DNA of 64,000 nucleotides, taken from NCBI GenBank assembly GCA_008080745.1, contig SHMX01000003.1:220971-284970 (forward strand). The letters are read 5' to 3'. The DNA comes from Candidatus Thorarchaeota archaeon (GTDB taxonomy: Archaea > Asgardarchaeota > Thorarchaeia > Thorarchaeales > Thorarchaeaceae). The notes under the pieces are model-generated. The model worked only from the letters and a program-made list of their open reading frames with translations, was not told the DNA's origin and did not search any database. Positions 8,307 through 17,495 of the stretch are shown here, one piece after another. The stretch's first letter is position 1, and every line of letters starts with the position of its first letter. Made by a program: the position numbers and the translations under genes.

Positions 8307-10070
8307 CTATATGACCACAAGTCCTAGTAGAGACCATAACCAGACTGCAATAATTGTGACCACAAGTACCGATATCAGATCTACTACTAAACCAGTTGAG
8401 ATCATCTCACGAATCTCAAGTCTTCCTGTACTGTAAGCAATGGTAGATGGTGGTGTTCCAGTCGGTAAAGCAAAGTCCATTGAAACTGCAATAGCAATCA
8501 CCATGGTGATCAATAGAGGATCTATTCCAAGACCCGTTGCAAGAGGAATCGCAATGGGTATAAGAATAACAGCAGCACCGGTGTTGGATGCAACCATGGT
8601 CACTAACACAGCAATAATTCCGATGATGACCACGACAAGAAGAGAGGGTAGTACGCCTAGTCCCCCCATCTGAAATGCCAAGAATGTCGAGAGTCCGGTG
8701 TCAATCATCGCACCACCAAGAGCAATACCTGACCCCAAAATAAGTAGAGAAGACCAGCTTATCTCAGATGATACATCCTTCTCATCAAGTAGTCGCAGAA
8801 TCAAGAGTGAGAGACCACCCAACAGAGCAACAATTGAACTTGAGATACCATGTCCAGACCAGCCAATTGCGTTTGCAAGGATATCTGGTAGTTGTTCAGT
8901 CAGCCATAGTATAATTACACTCGAAAAGACGACCACAACCAGCTTTTGCTGATTAGTCATAGGCCCAAGACGAAGATATTCCTTATGGGATATCTCCTTG
9001 AGTTCACGCATCTCTTCAATATCTTTGGGTAATTTAAACCTGAATATGATATAGCGCCAGATTATTGGCAGCATGATTAAAACAACAGGCAATCCGAAAG
9101 GAATCCAACTAATGAAAGAGAATTCTACACCCAAGAAAGATTTGATGTACGAGGCAGCTAGAGGGTTCGGAGGTGAACCAACAAGACTAGCTACACCACC
9201 CAGTGTTGCAGAATATGCAACCCCAAGTACCAGGGCTTTTCCATACTTATCTCTTACATCTTCGCTGCGAATCTTCGATATCACAGCAAGTGCAATTGGA
9301 ATCATAATAGCTGCGGATGCAGTATTACTGATCCACATCGAAAGAAAGGCAGTAACACCCATGACTGTAATTAGTAAGGAGGACCCCGAACCAGCACTTC
9401 TAGATAATATCATTAGAGCTAACCGTTTATCTAATTCGTATTTTGAGAGAGCTCTACCTATCAAGAATCCACCAAAAATAAGTGCAACAGCCGGATCAAA
9501 GAATGGCATAAGGGCTTCCTGAGGGGTACGAATGTCTGATAGGACAATCATAACAGGGATAAGAATGGACGTTGCAACAAGACTGATTCCCTCGGTAAAC
9601 CAGAGAATAGCAACGACCCCAAGTATCATCACCGCATAATTGGATTTCACAAGGGGTTGGTATTCGATGGTAAAGGTTTGTCCATCCTGCCTTGTGGGTC
9701 TGAGGGTTTGTTGGAACCCGTTCCCATTCTCTAGGATGACGTGAATTTGTTCTGCTTGTAAATTATCACCAGTAGCTTCTACCACAATAACTAACTCGCT
9801 AGATGGGGCAATATTCACGAGTTCTGTCACTATGGTTGAAACATTAGTTGAAAATCCAGTGTAGAAGAATTCCATCTCTTCAGCACTAACACCTTCGGCA
9901 AATTGGATAGAATAAGTATCCTCAACTGAGATTCCATCAGATTCGATATGTATGGTTGCTGAATAGACTCCTGGTTCGATAGAAGGAGGTGCATATGTAT
10001 AGAGTATAATTCCGGCTACTAGTGAGATTATCAGCACAATAACAGTTTTTCGAGGAATCTCATTTGCCAT
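8307..10070 (-). CDS. DASS/SLC13-family anion (dicarboxylate/sulfate-type) transporter
   Basis: This 587-aa membrane protein has about a dozen hydrophobic helices. Residues around the two SNT motifs (WISNTASA near 245, VASNTGAA near 495) and the late DFALPTGTPPSTIAY segment match the divalent anion:Na+ symporter family. It would import dicarboxylates, sulfate or a similar anion across the cell membrane. After the first helix (about residues 9-28) there is a polar beta-rich insert of roughly 115 residues before the transporter core. I read it as an extracytoplasmic domain, which most family members lack. The ion partner and substrate are not determined. Confidence 0.9.
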   Translation of the reverse strand: MANEIPRKTVIVLIISLVAGIILYTYAPPSIEPGVYSATIHIESDGISVEDTYSIQFAEGVSAEEMEFFYTGFSTNVSTIVTELVNIAPSSELVIVVEATGDNLQAEQIHVILENGNGFQQTLRPTRQDGQTFTIEYQPLVKSNYAVMILGVVAILWFTEGISLVATSILIPVMIVLSDIRTPQEALMPFFDPAVALIFGGFLIGRALSKYELDKRLALMILSRSAGSGSSLLITVMGVTAFLSMWISNTASAAIMIPIALAVISKIRSEDVRDKYGKALVLGVAYSATLGGVASLVGSPPNPLAASYIKSFLGVEFSFISWIPFGLPVVLIMLPIIWRYIIFRFKLPKDIEEMRELKEISHKEYLRLGPMTNQQKLVVVVFSSVIILWLTEQLPDILANAIGWSGHGISSSIVALLGGLSLLILRLLDEKDVSSEISWSSLLILGSGIALGGAMIDTGLSTFLAFQMGGLGVLPSLLVVVIIGIIAVLVTMVASNTGAAVILIPIAIPLATGLGIDPLLITMVIAIAVSMDFALPTGTPPSTIAYSTGRLEIREMISTGLVVDLISVLVVTIIAVWLWSLLGLVVI

Positions 10071-10148
10071 ATATGGAACTCCCAGTTGTTTTACAATTGG
10101 TCGTGAGTATCACAGTTAAAAAACTGAGGTACTGCGGCAATAGCATGT

Positions 10149-10490
10149 TCAGTCAATAGGTCGAGTTGATAGTATCTCCTCAATACTAGAAGTGGGTAAC
10201 GTAAATCCCTTGGTCCCCATTATTGTTAGAGACCTTTCTACTATATGACTAGATTTCTCCTGAAGAATCTCCGTGAGTTCTTTGAACTTATCTAAAGGCC
10301 CCTCGTAGACAGTAAATCCAGTGAACGGAGTACCAAATGCGTTACCTGCCTCCGTCACAATCTTGATTCCCTTTGGGAGATTTTTCTTAATATCCGCCCA
10401 ATCTTTGAACCATTGGTGCTTCTCCTCATCAGTCATAGTCCGCAAGCGGTATAGCTGAAGATAGACGAATTCGGTTGCGCCGGTTGACAT
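10149..10490 (-). CDS. Small alpha/beta protein, possible dimeric ferredoxin-like barrel
   Basis: This 113-aa soluble protein has the pattern beta (FVYLQLYRL), helix (DEEKHQWFKDWADI), beta (GIKIVTEAGNAF), beta (FTGFTVYEG), helix and a hydrophobic end. That order suits dimeric alpha-beta barrel proteins, but I cannot name a family. Its start at 10490 lies 69 bases from the divergent MFS gene, so they share a promoter region. Confidence 0.7.
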   Translation of the reverse strand: MSTGATEFVYLQLYRLRTMTDEEKHQWFKDWADIKKNLPKGIKIVTEAGNAFGTPFTGFTVYEGPLDKFKELTEILQEKSSHIVERSLTIMGTKGFTLPTSSIEEILSTRPID

Positions 10491-10512
10491 ATCTTACGGT
10501 TATGGGGAGAGC

Positions 10513-10521
10513 CTTATAAAG
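10513..10521 (+). promoter_or_regulatory. Probable TATA box of the MFS gene
   Basis: The stretch CTTATAAAG lies about 40 bases before ATG 10560 in the 69-bp divergent gap, preceded by a purine-rich GGGGAGAG. Position and sequence fit an archaeal TATA box with a short leader. Not tested; inferred from spacing. Confidence 0.45.
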
Positions 10522-10559
10522 CGTAATGTAGGGTCAGTGCTAACCTCAAGGTGAAAAAA

Positions 10560-11795
10560 ATGGGCTTGAGAGCTTCCGAAAACAAATGGACTTTGATTAC
10601 GTTATACTTTGTGACTTTAATCATGCGAGCTGCTTTCTATGCAACCATAGCAGTCATTCAGAGTAATTTCTACATGGGTGGCGAGCTTGTGGGTTGGGGA
10701 GCCTCCATGGTGTTAGCAATTTATCCGTTAGCAGAATTGAGCACAGTTTCATTCTTTGGATCATATAGTGATAAAGTAGGAAGGAAACCTATTCTGGTGG
10801 CAAGTCTATTTATCACAGCAACGGCTGCATTCTTCTTTGCAATTTCACCCTTGGCTATTCTAGCCTTTGTGTTTGCAGCTCTCTTTGGAATTGGTGCAGC
10901 TTCAAAAGTGACTACCACTCTCTCGATAATTGCAGATTGTTCCGGAGAAGATGACAGAGCTCGACTCATGGGATATTATGACCTGTCTACATTAATGGGA
11001 CTTGCTGGAGGATATGGGCTTGGTATGATCCTCATTCAGTTTGGATTAGATGTGAATCTCATTCTTCTCGCTGCTGCTGCTGCATGTGCAATTGCTGGTT
11101 TCATTGCATATCTTATAATTAAGGAAACTAAGACTGTTGATCATCAAGAGGCCAGCATGATAGAATTACTGAGCAAAGTTGCTAGAGATAAGAGGATTCA
11201 GAAGATGATTCCTGTCTACGTACCTATCATCTCGCTTTATGGACTTGTGATATCTAAAGCGGAACATATCTTGGAGTCTCATTTCAGCCTCGAAGCAACT
11301 GACATTTTGATTCTATTTGCAATGCTTGGAGGTTCGTTAGTTCTTGGAATTATCATCATGGGACATCTCTCAGATCATCTTAGAAAAAGACGTCCATTCA
11401 TTGTTACCGGACTTATTGCTTTGGGAGGATTGGCATTCCTCTTGGTTGCCAACGCTGAACACTTTGAGCAGTTATGGACAGTTTGGCCATTACTTCCGGT
11501 ACTGGGATTTGTAACAGGAGGTTTTCCACCCGCAGCTATGGCATATCTCACCGATATCTCCGAGGCAGATGCAAGAGGAAGTACTATGGGCGTATACAGT
11601 ATCTTCTTTGGTTCAGGAATGATTATCGGCCCCTTAGCCGGACAATTATTCTATGATACATGGGGATTGATTCTAGGCCTAGGATTCCTCGTAGTATTAT
11701 TCATTTCCATTGCGTGCATTGGGACATATTTCTTACCTGAGGCACACGGACACGCTGTTGCAGTACCACCTCTGGAGCATAGTGAAAACGAATAA
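10560..11795 (+). CDS. Major facilitator superfamily transporter
   Basis: The protein has about twelve hydrophobic helices. The MFS signature SYSDKVGRKPILV lies after the second helix, and a half-repeat equivalent, GHLSDHLRKRRPF, lies in the second half. It would move a small solute or drug across the cell membrane by proton or ion coupling; the substrate is unknown. The track start is GTG 10551, but AAGGTG lies just upstream of ATG 10560 at good spacing, so 10560 (411 aa) is preferred. A hairpin terminator follows the stop. Confidence 0.88.
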   Translation: MGLRASENKWTLITLYFVTLIMRAAFYATIAVIQSNFYMGGELVGWGASMVLAIYPLAELSTVSFFGSYSDKVGRKPILVASLFITATAAFFFAISPLAILAFVFAALFGIGAASKVTTTLSIIADCSGEDDRARLMGYYDLSTLMGLAGGYGLGMILIQFGLDVNLILLAAAAACAIAGFIAYLIIKETKTVDHQEASMIELLSKVARDKRIQKMIPVYVPIISLYGLVISKAEHILESHFSLEATDILILFAMLGGSLVLGIIIMGHLSDHLRKRRPFIVTGLIALGGLAFLLVANAEHFEQLWTVWPLLPVLGFVTGGFPPAAMAYLTDISEADARGSTMGVYSIFFGSGMIIGPLAGQLFYDTWGLILGLGFLVVLFISIACIGTYFLPEAHGHAVAVPPLEHSENE

Positions 11796-11818
11796 GCAAA
11801 TACTGAAAGAAAATGAAG

Positions 11819-11841
11819 AAGGCGGGTAGAAGTCCCGCCTT
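11819..11841. terminator. Bidirectional hairpin terminator
   Basis: AAGGCGGG and CCCGCCTT form a perfect 8-bp stem with loop TAGAAGT. Pyrimidine-rich tracts lie on both sides (ATTCTCCTTTTT on the plus strand). It sits between convergent genes and can serve both. Confidence 0.7.
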
Positions 11842-11872
11842 TAATTCTCCTTTTTGAATGAATGCTTGAAAA

Positions 11873-13006
11873 TTAACCACTGCGTCGTGAATAAATCAGA
11901 GATAAAACAACGATACTGGCAAGAAATATTCCAGCTCCGAGAAATAGCTCTGTTCTAAGAGGGATATCCTCCCAATTTCCAGTTGTCGTTGCAACGTTTG
12001 TTGTTGTGGTGGTTGTTGTGGTAGTTGAGGAAGACTCGGTTGTAGTAGCAGTTGTTTCCTCAGTGGTGGTTGTTGTCGTCTCTGTAGTGGTAGTAGTTGT
12101 TTCGGTGGTAGTTGTTGTTGTTGTTTCGGGTGCATTCCAGCCTGCAAGACTCGCTACTAGCCACCAGAAAGCTTTACCTTTCTGTTCACAACTGGTATAA
12201 GTCGTATGGCCTGCTTCACCCCCATTGAAATCCTCGTGTTCAACAGGAATAGTATGGACCGTTTCTCCATCGTCATATTCGTATGTATTCTGAGAACCGT
12301 TACTCCAACAATCTAGATCCGCGAAATCAAACAGAATCTTGTTATTTGATGTACAGTAATCACGAATCAGATTATTGTTCATCCAACGATTATATCCATC
12401 TGAGCCAGTACCTTGAGCGTTACAAGTCATGTAAACAAAGGTGACGTTAGGATTCGCAGTTTCAAGGTCATTGATTATAGATAGATAGTCTTCTACCTCT
12501 TCTGTAGAATAATAGTTCAATTGGGTACACCAAGACCATAGAGAAACATTTAGAGTTGGATTATCGTCCAAAGTACCTTGGGTTAGATCAATACCGCTCT
12601 GAGTTTCCCAATATTCATCAGGTGTAATGTAATTGTCTCCACCATTGTTATCCTGTCCATCAAAAATACAAAGTGAATCGGTAGTTTCAGGTAACGAACA
12701 TATACCCCTACTTACATCAAAAGTTGAATTTTGAGACTCAATCCGATCAAGACCAGTTGTAATCTGACTTCCATGACTTGTATGGGCATAATGTATTATT
12801 ACTGAATCTTGCGCTGCTTCAATCCACTCTTCAGGAATACTGTCGATATCAATACAGGTGTGATCTATTACGAGTCCACCTGGCCAATCAGCCAAATTAT
12901 GGTCAATAGTAACTTGTCTTGGTTGGATTGTATTTGACAGCCCCAAAGACAGCAGTAGGGCAATTAGAATCGATACAATAATGTATGGCGTGCGTTTCAA
13001 TTGCAT
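11873..13006 (-). CDS. Thr-stalked surface protein with unknown globular domain
   Basis: This 377-aa protein has an N-terminal signal anchor (about residues 9-24), a Cys-containing globular part (about 30-290), a Thr-rich low-complexity stalk (about 295-340, runs of TTTTTT and ETTTTT), one membrane helix (about 352-371) and a short basic tail. This is the usual plan of archaeal cell-surface proteins fixed by a C-terminal helix, with the stalk probably glycosylated. The globular part carries YAHTSHGSQ near residue 72 and repeated Asn/Asp/Trp motifs. I cannot assign it to an enzyme family, though an alpha/beta hydrolase-like or SGNH-like fold is possible. Confidence 0.8.
   Translation of the reverse strand: MQLKRTPYIIVSILIALLLSLGLSNTIQPRQVTIDHNLADWPGGLVIDHTCIDIDSIPEEWIEAAQDSVIIHYAHTSHGSQITTGLDRIESQNSTFDVSRGICSLPETTDSLCIFDGQDNNGGDNYITPDEYWETQSGIDLTQGTLDDNPTLNVSLWSWCTQLNYYSTEEVEDYLSIINDLETANPNVTFVYMTCNAQGTGSDGYNRWMNNNLIRDYCTSNNKILFDFADLDCWSNGSQNTYEYDDGETVHTIPVEHEDFNGGEAGHTTYTSCEQKGKAFWWLVASLAGWNAPETTTTTTTETTTTTTETTTTTTEETTATTTESSSTTTTTTTTTNVATTTGNWEDIPLRTELFLGAGIFLASIVVLSLIYSRRSG
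12003..12130. repeat. GTT/GGT-type low-complexity tract encoding the Thr stalk
   Basis: The plus strand is a run of imperfect GTT, GTG and GTA triplets, which on the coding minus strand are Thr codons (AAC/CAC/TAC-type triplets offset as ACN). It explains the spurious poly-Val and poly-Gln ORFs in the track. It is prone to length variation by slippage. Confidence 0.8.
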
Positions 13007-13173
13007 AGCTCCTTTACGCGATTAGGTTGTTTTCAATGATAACCGTGATAGTAATTTACTGTTTCGGCGAAAATGATAGAAAATATCCACGAGTTCTAGG
13101 TCAGCAATAACAGTTAATAGAAACAATAAACTTCACCATAGTAGTATCCCATTATACACGGGGAGATACAACC

Positions 13174-13788
13174 ATGGTCAGACTTACTACCATTAGCAAT
13201 ATTCTAGCAGGAATAGGACTGGCAATCTTGGGATTCTCAGCGGTACTCAAATATCTGCTTGAGAGTCTTGGTACTGCAGATACAGCTTTTCCGTTCTATA
13301 CATGGATAATAGCTGCTGTGATACTTGGCATTGTTATTTTTATGAGCGTCATTACGACGTTCTCTGAAATGACAGGCTTCGTACATCCGGAGGATAAGCT
13401 AGTTAGCAATATGTTTGTATTCCTAATTACAATTGGCACCTTTCTGATGTTTGGTATCCTAGACGAAGGAGAACTCTATCAGAGCTGGATGTACAACATC
13501 GCATCAATGATGATGATTGCCTTTGTATTCTTGTTCATCTTCGTATTCTTCTCAGCTACCATAACTGAGGGAGGCGATACTGGACAGGTTAAGGAGATGA
13601 CAGCCAGATTCATGTTGGTTTCATTGGTTCTAGGAGGAATTCTAGCAGGACTCAAATTGGGTCTTGATCTGATATATGATACCTATTTCTACGAATCGGC
13701 AGCAGGACTTCTAGGAATAATTTCCGTAGCACTAACTGTGCTTATTGTCATGTTCTTAGGAAGAAGATACGAGCCTGTTGGTGAATAA
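13174..13788 (+). CDS. Six-helix membrane protein of unknown function
   Basis: This 204-aa protein contains about six hydrophobic segments, with acidic loops between them (for example LDEGELYQ and TEGGDTG). The start ATG is preceded by GGGGAGATACAACC, a strong ribosome site. I do not recognise the family. It is a single-gene unit closed by two successive hairpins. Confidence 0.75.
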   Translation: MVRLTTISNILAGIGLAILGFSAVLKYLLESLGTADTAFPFYTWIIAAVILGIVIFMSVITTFSEMTGFVHPEDKLVSNMFVFLITIGTFLMFGILDEGELYQSWMYNIASMMMIAFVFLFIFVFFSATITEGGDTGQVKEMTARFMLVSLVLGGILAGLKLGLDLIYDTYFYESAAGLLGIISVALTVLIVMFLGRRYEPVGE

Positions 13789-13800
13789 GACTAGATTAGT

Positions 13801-13836
13801 GATGGAATGATTCCATCTATCCCCCTTGAGGGGATA
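13801..13836 (+). terminator. Double hairpin terminator
   Basis: GATGGAA/TTCCATC (loop TGA) is followed directly by TATCCCC/GGGGATA (loop CTTGA). Then comes TTTCTTTCTTTTTTTT. Two back-to-back stems before a long T tract make a strong termination site. Confidence 0.7.
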
Positions 13837-13942
13837 TTTCTTTCTTTTTTTTAGAATATCAGGGCAAATAACATAAACAACTCTATATTTCATTTGCCTA
13901 GATTATACATAATTTGTCGCGACGATAAAGGATGGGTTAGCA

Positions 13943-15910
13943 ATGGCTGATGATATGCTCTGGCTCGGTTTTCATTTGGATGAAAAAGGTAAACGAACTG
14001 ATAAAAAATTCGAAATAAGTCAAGACCTCCTGAGGAGACACGGTGGTGTATTTGGCTCTACAGGTTCTGGAAAGACGGTATTGAGTAAGGTGATTCTTGA
14101 AGAAGCTGCTTTGAAAGGTATTCCAATTATCGCATTCGATCCGCAGGGGGATATAGCTTCTCTTATGCTTCCTGGAGACCCTAAAGAATTGGAGAAGAAG
14201 GGTGTTCCACCAGAACGTCTCAAGAAATATATGGACAAGGTGGTAGTCCGAGTATACACTCCAGCAAGTAGTAAAGGACTAGCAATATCAATTAATCCAC
14301 TAAAATTGCCTGATAAGAACGCGGATCCAGATGATATTGTGAGACTGATGGATAATTCAGCTCGTACGCTCACCAAAGTTCTCATGAAGGTTGGTGGACT
14401 CTCTCGATCCTGGGAGGCGAAATCGTTTGCTGTGATTTATGAACTTCTAAGAAACATCTGGGAGAGTGAGCAGGACCTTGGCGGTCTTGGTGACTTGGCA
14501 AATATGCTTGTTGCGCCAGTGGAAGAGATTGGAGTGGATTTGGAACCATTCATGAAAGAGTCGGAGAGACAAACGTTGGCTACAAGAATACGGACTCTAA
14601 CTGTTGGTTCATCACAACTGTTATTCAAAGAAGAAGGACAGATCGACTTTGATGAATTGACTCAACCAGTTCAAGGAAAGACACCAATCAATGTCATCTT
14701 TCTTAAAACACTCCGAAGTGAAGAAGAGAAGCACTTCTTCATATCGATTGTTCTGAATCAATTATACTCTTGGATGCTAAAGCAGGGGTATCAAGAAGAT
14801 CCAAGAATGATACTATTCCAAGATGAAGCTGCGCCATTTATCCCCGCCGGAATGAAGGCACCAGGACCAAAGGAAACCTTCCTACTACTATTCAGACAAG
14901 CTCGAAAATATGGAGTCGAATGTCTCATTGCAACTCAGAGCCCGAAAGATATCGATTACAAGGCTTTCGAACAATTCAACACTATAGCATCTGGACGTAT
15001 CAGCAGCGACCAGTCACTAAAAGTACTTGAGAGAATTCTTGAACCGATTGCAGGTGAAAAGGAGTCGGAGGAGATAATTAGCATGCTTCCAGGTCAACAG
15101 ACTGCTTCGTTCATCTTTTCTTCTGCAGACCTTAAACCTAAGGTGAACCATATAGGTGTTCGTTGGCTCTTAACCAATCATATCACTCTCACTGAGAAAG
15201 ATGTTCAGCAGCATATGAAGGAACTGAGAAAACAACAAGAGAAAATCCTCAAAGAGATGGAAAAAGAGAGGCTCAAAAGAGAGAAGGAAGAAGAAGAGCG
15301 TAAAAAGAAATTAGCAGAGGAACGAAAAAAGGCTGCTGACGCTAAGAAACGTGAAGAAGAACGTCGAAAAGCAGAAGAGGAGAAACGTCGTAAAGAGGAG
15401 GAAGCACGTAAAGCCAAGGAAAAGGAGCTTGCGGCAAAGAAAGCCAAATTTGCCAAAGCAAAAGATGAAGAGCCAGTCTTTGACACCAAGGGAAAGGCTG
15501 ATGCGGTATCTTACGACGACCTTGTAAACGGATTTATTGCACGTATAGAAAGGATAGCAAGTACAACCTTTGGTCTACCATTTTTGCGAGAGCTGATCAA
15601 ACGAGGACAACTCCACTATGAGAAGGCACTCTCTTATTATCTCAAAGAAACCCGTGAAGCAATCAAACAGGGACTTGCTCGAAAAGAGAAAATCGAGATT
15701 GAAAAACGCGGCAAGAAAAAGAAGGTCATGTACATCATATATGACTTTGAGCACGTGCTAAATCAAGTCATCCAAAGTATGGGTATTAAAGAACCCGAAT
15801 ATGTGGATGAAAAACGATTGAAGAAACGATTTGAGGAATTGGTAAGAACCGCAAAGAAGAATTCATTCCTAGAGAGAATCGCTCTTGGTCAACCATTCCT
15901 TGAGTTTTAA
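13943..15910 (+). CDS. HerA-like / DUF853-type ATPase with long charged coiled coil
   Basis: This 655-aa protein starts with an FtsK/HerA-type ATPase domain: Walker A GSTGSGKT near residue 35, then DPQGD near 67, Walker B ILFQDEAAPF near 290 and ATQSPKD near 330. This matches the HerA-like DUF853/DUF87 group of hexameric DNA-motor or membrane-associated ATPases. Residues about 425-515 are an almost pure Lys/Glu/Arg coiled coil. A C-terminal domain of about 130 residues follows, which I do not recognise. Partner nuclease NurA is not adjacent. The start at 13943 has GATGGGTTAGCA upstream, so spacing is only fair. Confidence 0.85.
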   Translation: MADDMLWLGFHLDEKGKRTDKKFEISQDLLRRHGGVFGSTGSGKTVLSKVILEEAALKGIPIIAFDPQGDIASLMLPGDPKELEKKGVPPERLKKYMDKVVVRVYTPASSKGLAISINPLKLPDKNADPDDIVRLMDNSARTLTKVLMKVGGLSRSWEAKSFAVIYELLRNIWESEQDLGGLGDLANMLVAPVEEIGVDLEPFMKESERQTLATRIRTLTVGSSQLLFKEEGQIDFDELTQPVQGKTPINVIFLKTLRSEEEKHFFISIVLNQLYSWMLKQGYQEDPRMILFQDEAAPFIPAGMKAPGPKETFLLLFRQARKYGVECLIATQSPKDIDYKAFEQFNTIASGRISSDQSLKVLERILEPIAGEKESEEIISMLPGQQTASFIFSSADLKPKVNHIGVRWLLTNHITLTEKDVQQHMKELRKQQEKILKEMEKERLKREKEEEERKKKLAEERKKAADAKKREEERRKAEEEKRRKEEEARKAKEKELAAKKAKFAKAKDEEPVFDTKGKADAVSYDDLVNGFIARIERIASTTFGLPFLRELIKRGQLHYEKALSYYLKETREAIKQGLARKEKIEIEKRGKKKKVMYIIYDFEHVLNQVIQSMGIKEPEYVDEKRLKKRFEELVRTAKKNSFLERIALGQPFLEF

Positions 15911-15945
15911 GAAACTGTGTGCTCGCATGTAGCGAGCACTGTTTC
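15911..15945. terminator. Bidirectional hairpin terminator
   Basis: GTGCTCGC/GCGAGCAC forms an 8-bp stem with loop ATGTA, extended by an outer GAAAC/GTTTC pairing across a small internal loop. It begins right after the ATPase stop and is followed by AATTTTTATT; the convergent gene ends at 15952. Confidence 0.7.
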
Positions 15946-15951
15946 CAATTT

Positions 15952-16632
15952 TTATTCATTAAAATAGAATGCGAGTCTTCCAAATTCGCATTCGACCCAC
16001 TGCTCAATGATCATTTTGGTTTTTTCCATTGCATCATTCATACTAGTTTCTGATACTACGGGAGCACCATATATCAGAAGAAGGATATCACGGCTATTCT
16101 CTCTTACACGAGTCTTTTGAGAATCATAGCTGGCAAATCCAAAACATACTATCTTATCCGCATCTGCGAGAACAATCTCTCTACCACGACAGATTATACT
16201 TTTTCCTCCAATACGCTCGAATACTTCTCCTCTCTCTGCTGTTCTCACGGAAAGGTTTCCTTTTAGATAAGCAGAATCAATCAAGCCAATCGGTAAACTA
16301 TGATAGGCAGAAGCAAGATTTGCGGTGTCAACTATATTTGATATTCGCCATAGGTTTTCACGCTTAAGAATTCTTCTTACCAGCGCCTCACTAGATACTC
16401 GGATTTTTGTTGGATCCATACCATGTCGCCAATAGAGGTCACGATAGGACCTAAAGGGAGAATAATTGCTAAGACTGTCTAGGTCATTGAATTTGAGTCT
16501 TATCTCATTGAATATCGATGCTTCAAATTCTTGAAAATCGGGCAAAGAACCAGAAACATTAGTTTCTACAAGTGGTAATATCCCAATACTGAGTTTTTCA
16601 GAGGTTTCAAAGGTCACCCGAGGAAGTTTCAT
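15952..16632 (-). CDS. B3/B4 tRNA-binding-domain protein (Phe-tRNA synthetase-like)
   Basis: The 226-aa protein matches the stand-alone B3/B4 domain found in the beta subunit of phenylalanyl-tRNA synthetase. Signs are YRDLYWRHGMDPTK near residue 65, the following LVRRIL helix, and the SLPIGLIDSAYLKG segment near 115. Stand-alone members are suspected to bind or edit amino acids or tRNA, but their role is not established. It is a single gene read away from the small GTPase gene. Confidence 0.82.
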   Translation of the reverse strand: MKLPRVTFETSEKLSIGILPLVETNVSGSLPDFQEFEASIFNEIRLKFNDLDSLSNYSPFRSYRDLYWRHGMDPTKIRVSSEALVRRILKRENLWRISNIVDTANLASAYHSLPIGLIDSAYLKGNLSVRTAERGEVFERIGGKSIICRGREIVLADADKIVCFGFASYDSQKTRVRENSRDILLLIYGAPVVSETSMNDAMEKTKMIIEQWVECEFGRLAFYFNE

Positions 16633-16795
16633 AACTATATTTCACCAACCCGACACTAAGGGAAATAGAGAACTCTGCTATAGATGTTATTCAAACAATC
16701 ATCAGGGCAGTGGTGTGGAACATTCTAGCAATAATAAGTTAGTACTGTTTCATTAGATATCAACTCTCTTTATCATTCACACGGAGAATTCCATA

Positions 16796-17374
16796 TTGGT
16801 AGAGACCGCTTTCATTTACAAGATATGTGTAATTGGAGATGCATCAGTTGGTAAGAGCAGCACCATTCTCCGATGGTCTCAAGACACATTTAATGAGCAG
16901 TATCAAGTAACCGTTGGAGTTCAACACTACACTCGAAATATTACTGTTTCATCAAAAGGAGAAGAATTTGTAATCAAGCTTATAATATGGGATATGGCAG
17001 GTCAAGAGATGTTCAAACATGTACGTCCAATCTTTTATCGTGCATCAAGGGGAGTCATATTGATGTTTGATATTACCAAACCTGAAACTTTTGAGAATTT
17101 ACCCACCTGGGTTAATGAGGCAGTTGATAATATTGGAACAAAAGTGCCCTTCCTTCTTGTCGGAAATAAGAGTGATCTGACACCTCACAGGGTAGATAAA
17201 TCCCATGCATTACAATATGCAGAAGAAATCGAAGGTAGCTTTATTCTCTCAAGTGCTAAGACAGGTGATAATGTGGGAGATATTTTTGGACAGATTACAA
17301 CAATGATACTTGAATACAACTCTACAGAAAAAACCCAAAATCCAAGTCATACCAAATCTACATGGATGAGATAA
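16796..17374 (+). CDS. Ras/Rab-like small GTPase 1
   Basis: This 192-aa protein has the complete GTPase set: G1 GDASVGKS at 14-21, a G2-region Thr in VTVGVQHY, G3 WDMAGQE with the catalytic Gln, G4 NKSD and G5 SAK. It is closest in style to Rab/Ras small GTPases that are abundant in Asgard archaea, acting as GTP/GDP switches. The start is TTG 16796 with GGAG nine bases upstream. The C-terminal tail has no Cys, so classical prenylation is not possible. A paralogue follows 121 bases downstream. Its effector and membrane target are unknown. Confidence 0.93.
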   Translation: MVETAFIYKICVIGDASVGKSSTILRWSQDTFNEQYQVTVGVQHYTRNITVSSKGEEFVIKLIIWDMAGQEMFKHVRPIFYRASRGVILMFDITKPETFENLPTWVNEAVDNIGTKVPFLLVGNKSDLTPHRVDKSHALQYAEEIEGSFILSSAKTGDNVGDIFGQITTMILEYNSTEKTQNPSHTKSTWMR

Positions 17375-17495
17375 TATCACAATTCAGCCCATAATCTGTT
17401 ATTGAACAGTATTTGACGCTCTAATATTTAATTTTAAAATTTAAGCAATCATTTTATCTATAAGATATGTTATAGTATGACTCGTTGGGAATTAG

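Noticed and set aside
9073-9522. 149-aa plus-strand ORF opposite the DASS transporter
   Set aside because: Antisense shadow of membrane helices.
12006-12200. Poly-Val ORF
   Set aside because: Reverse reading of the Thr stalk repeat.
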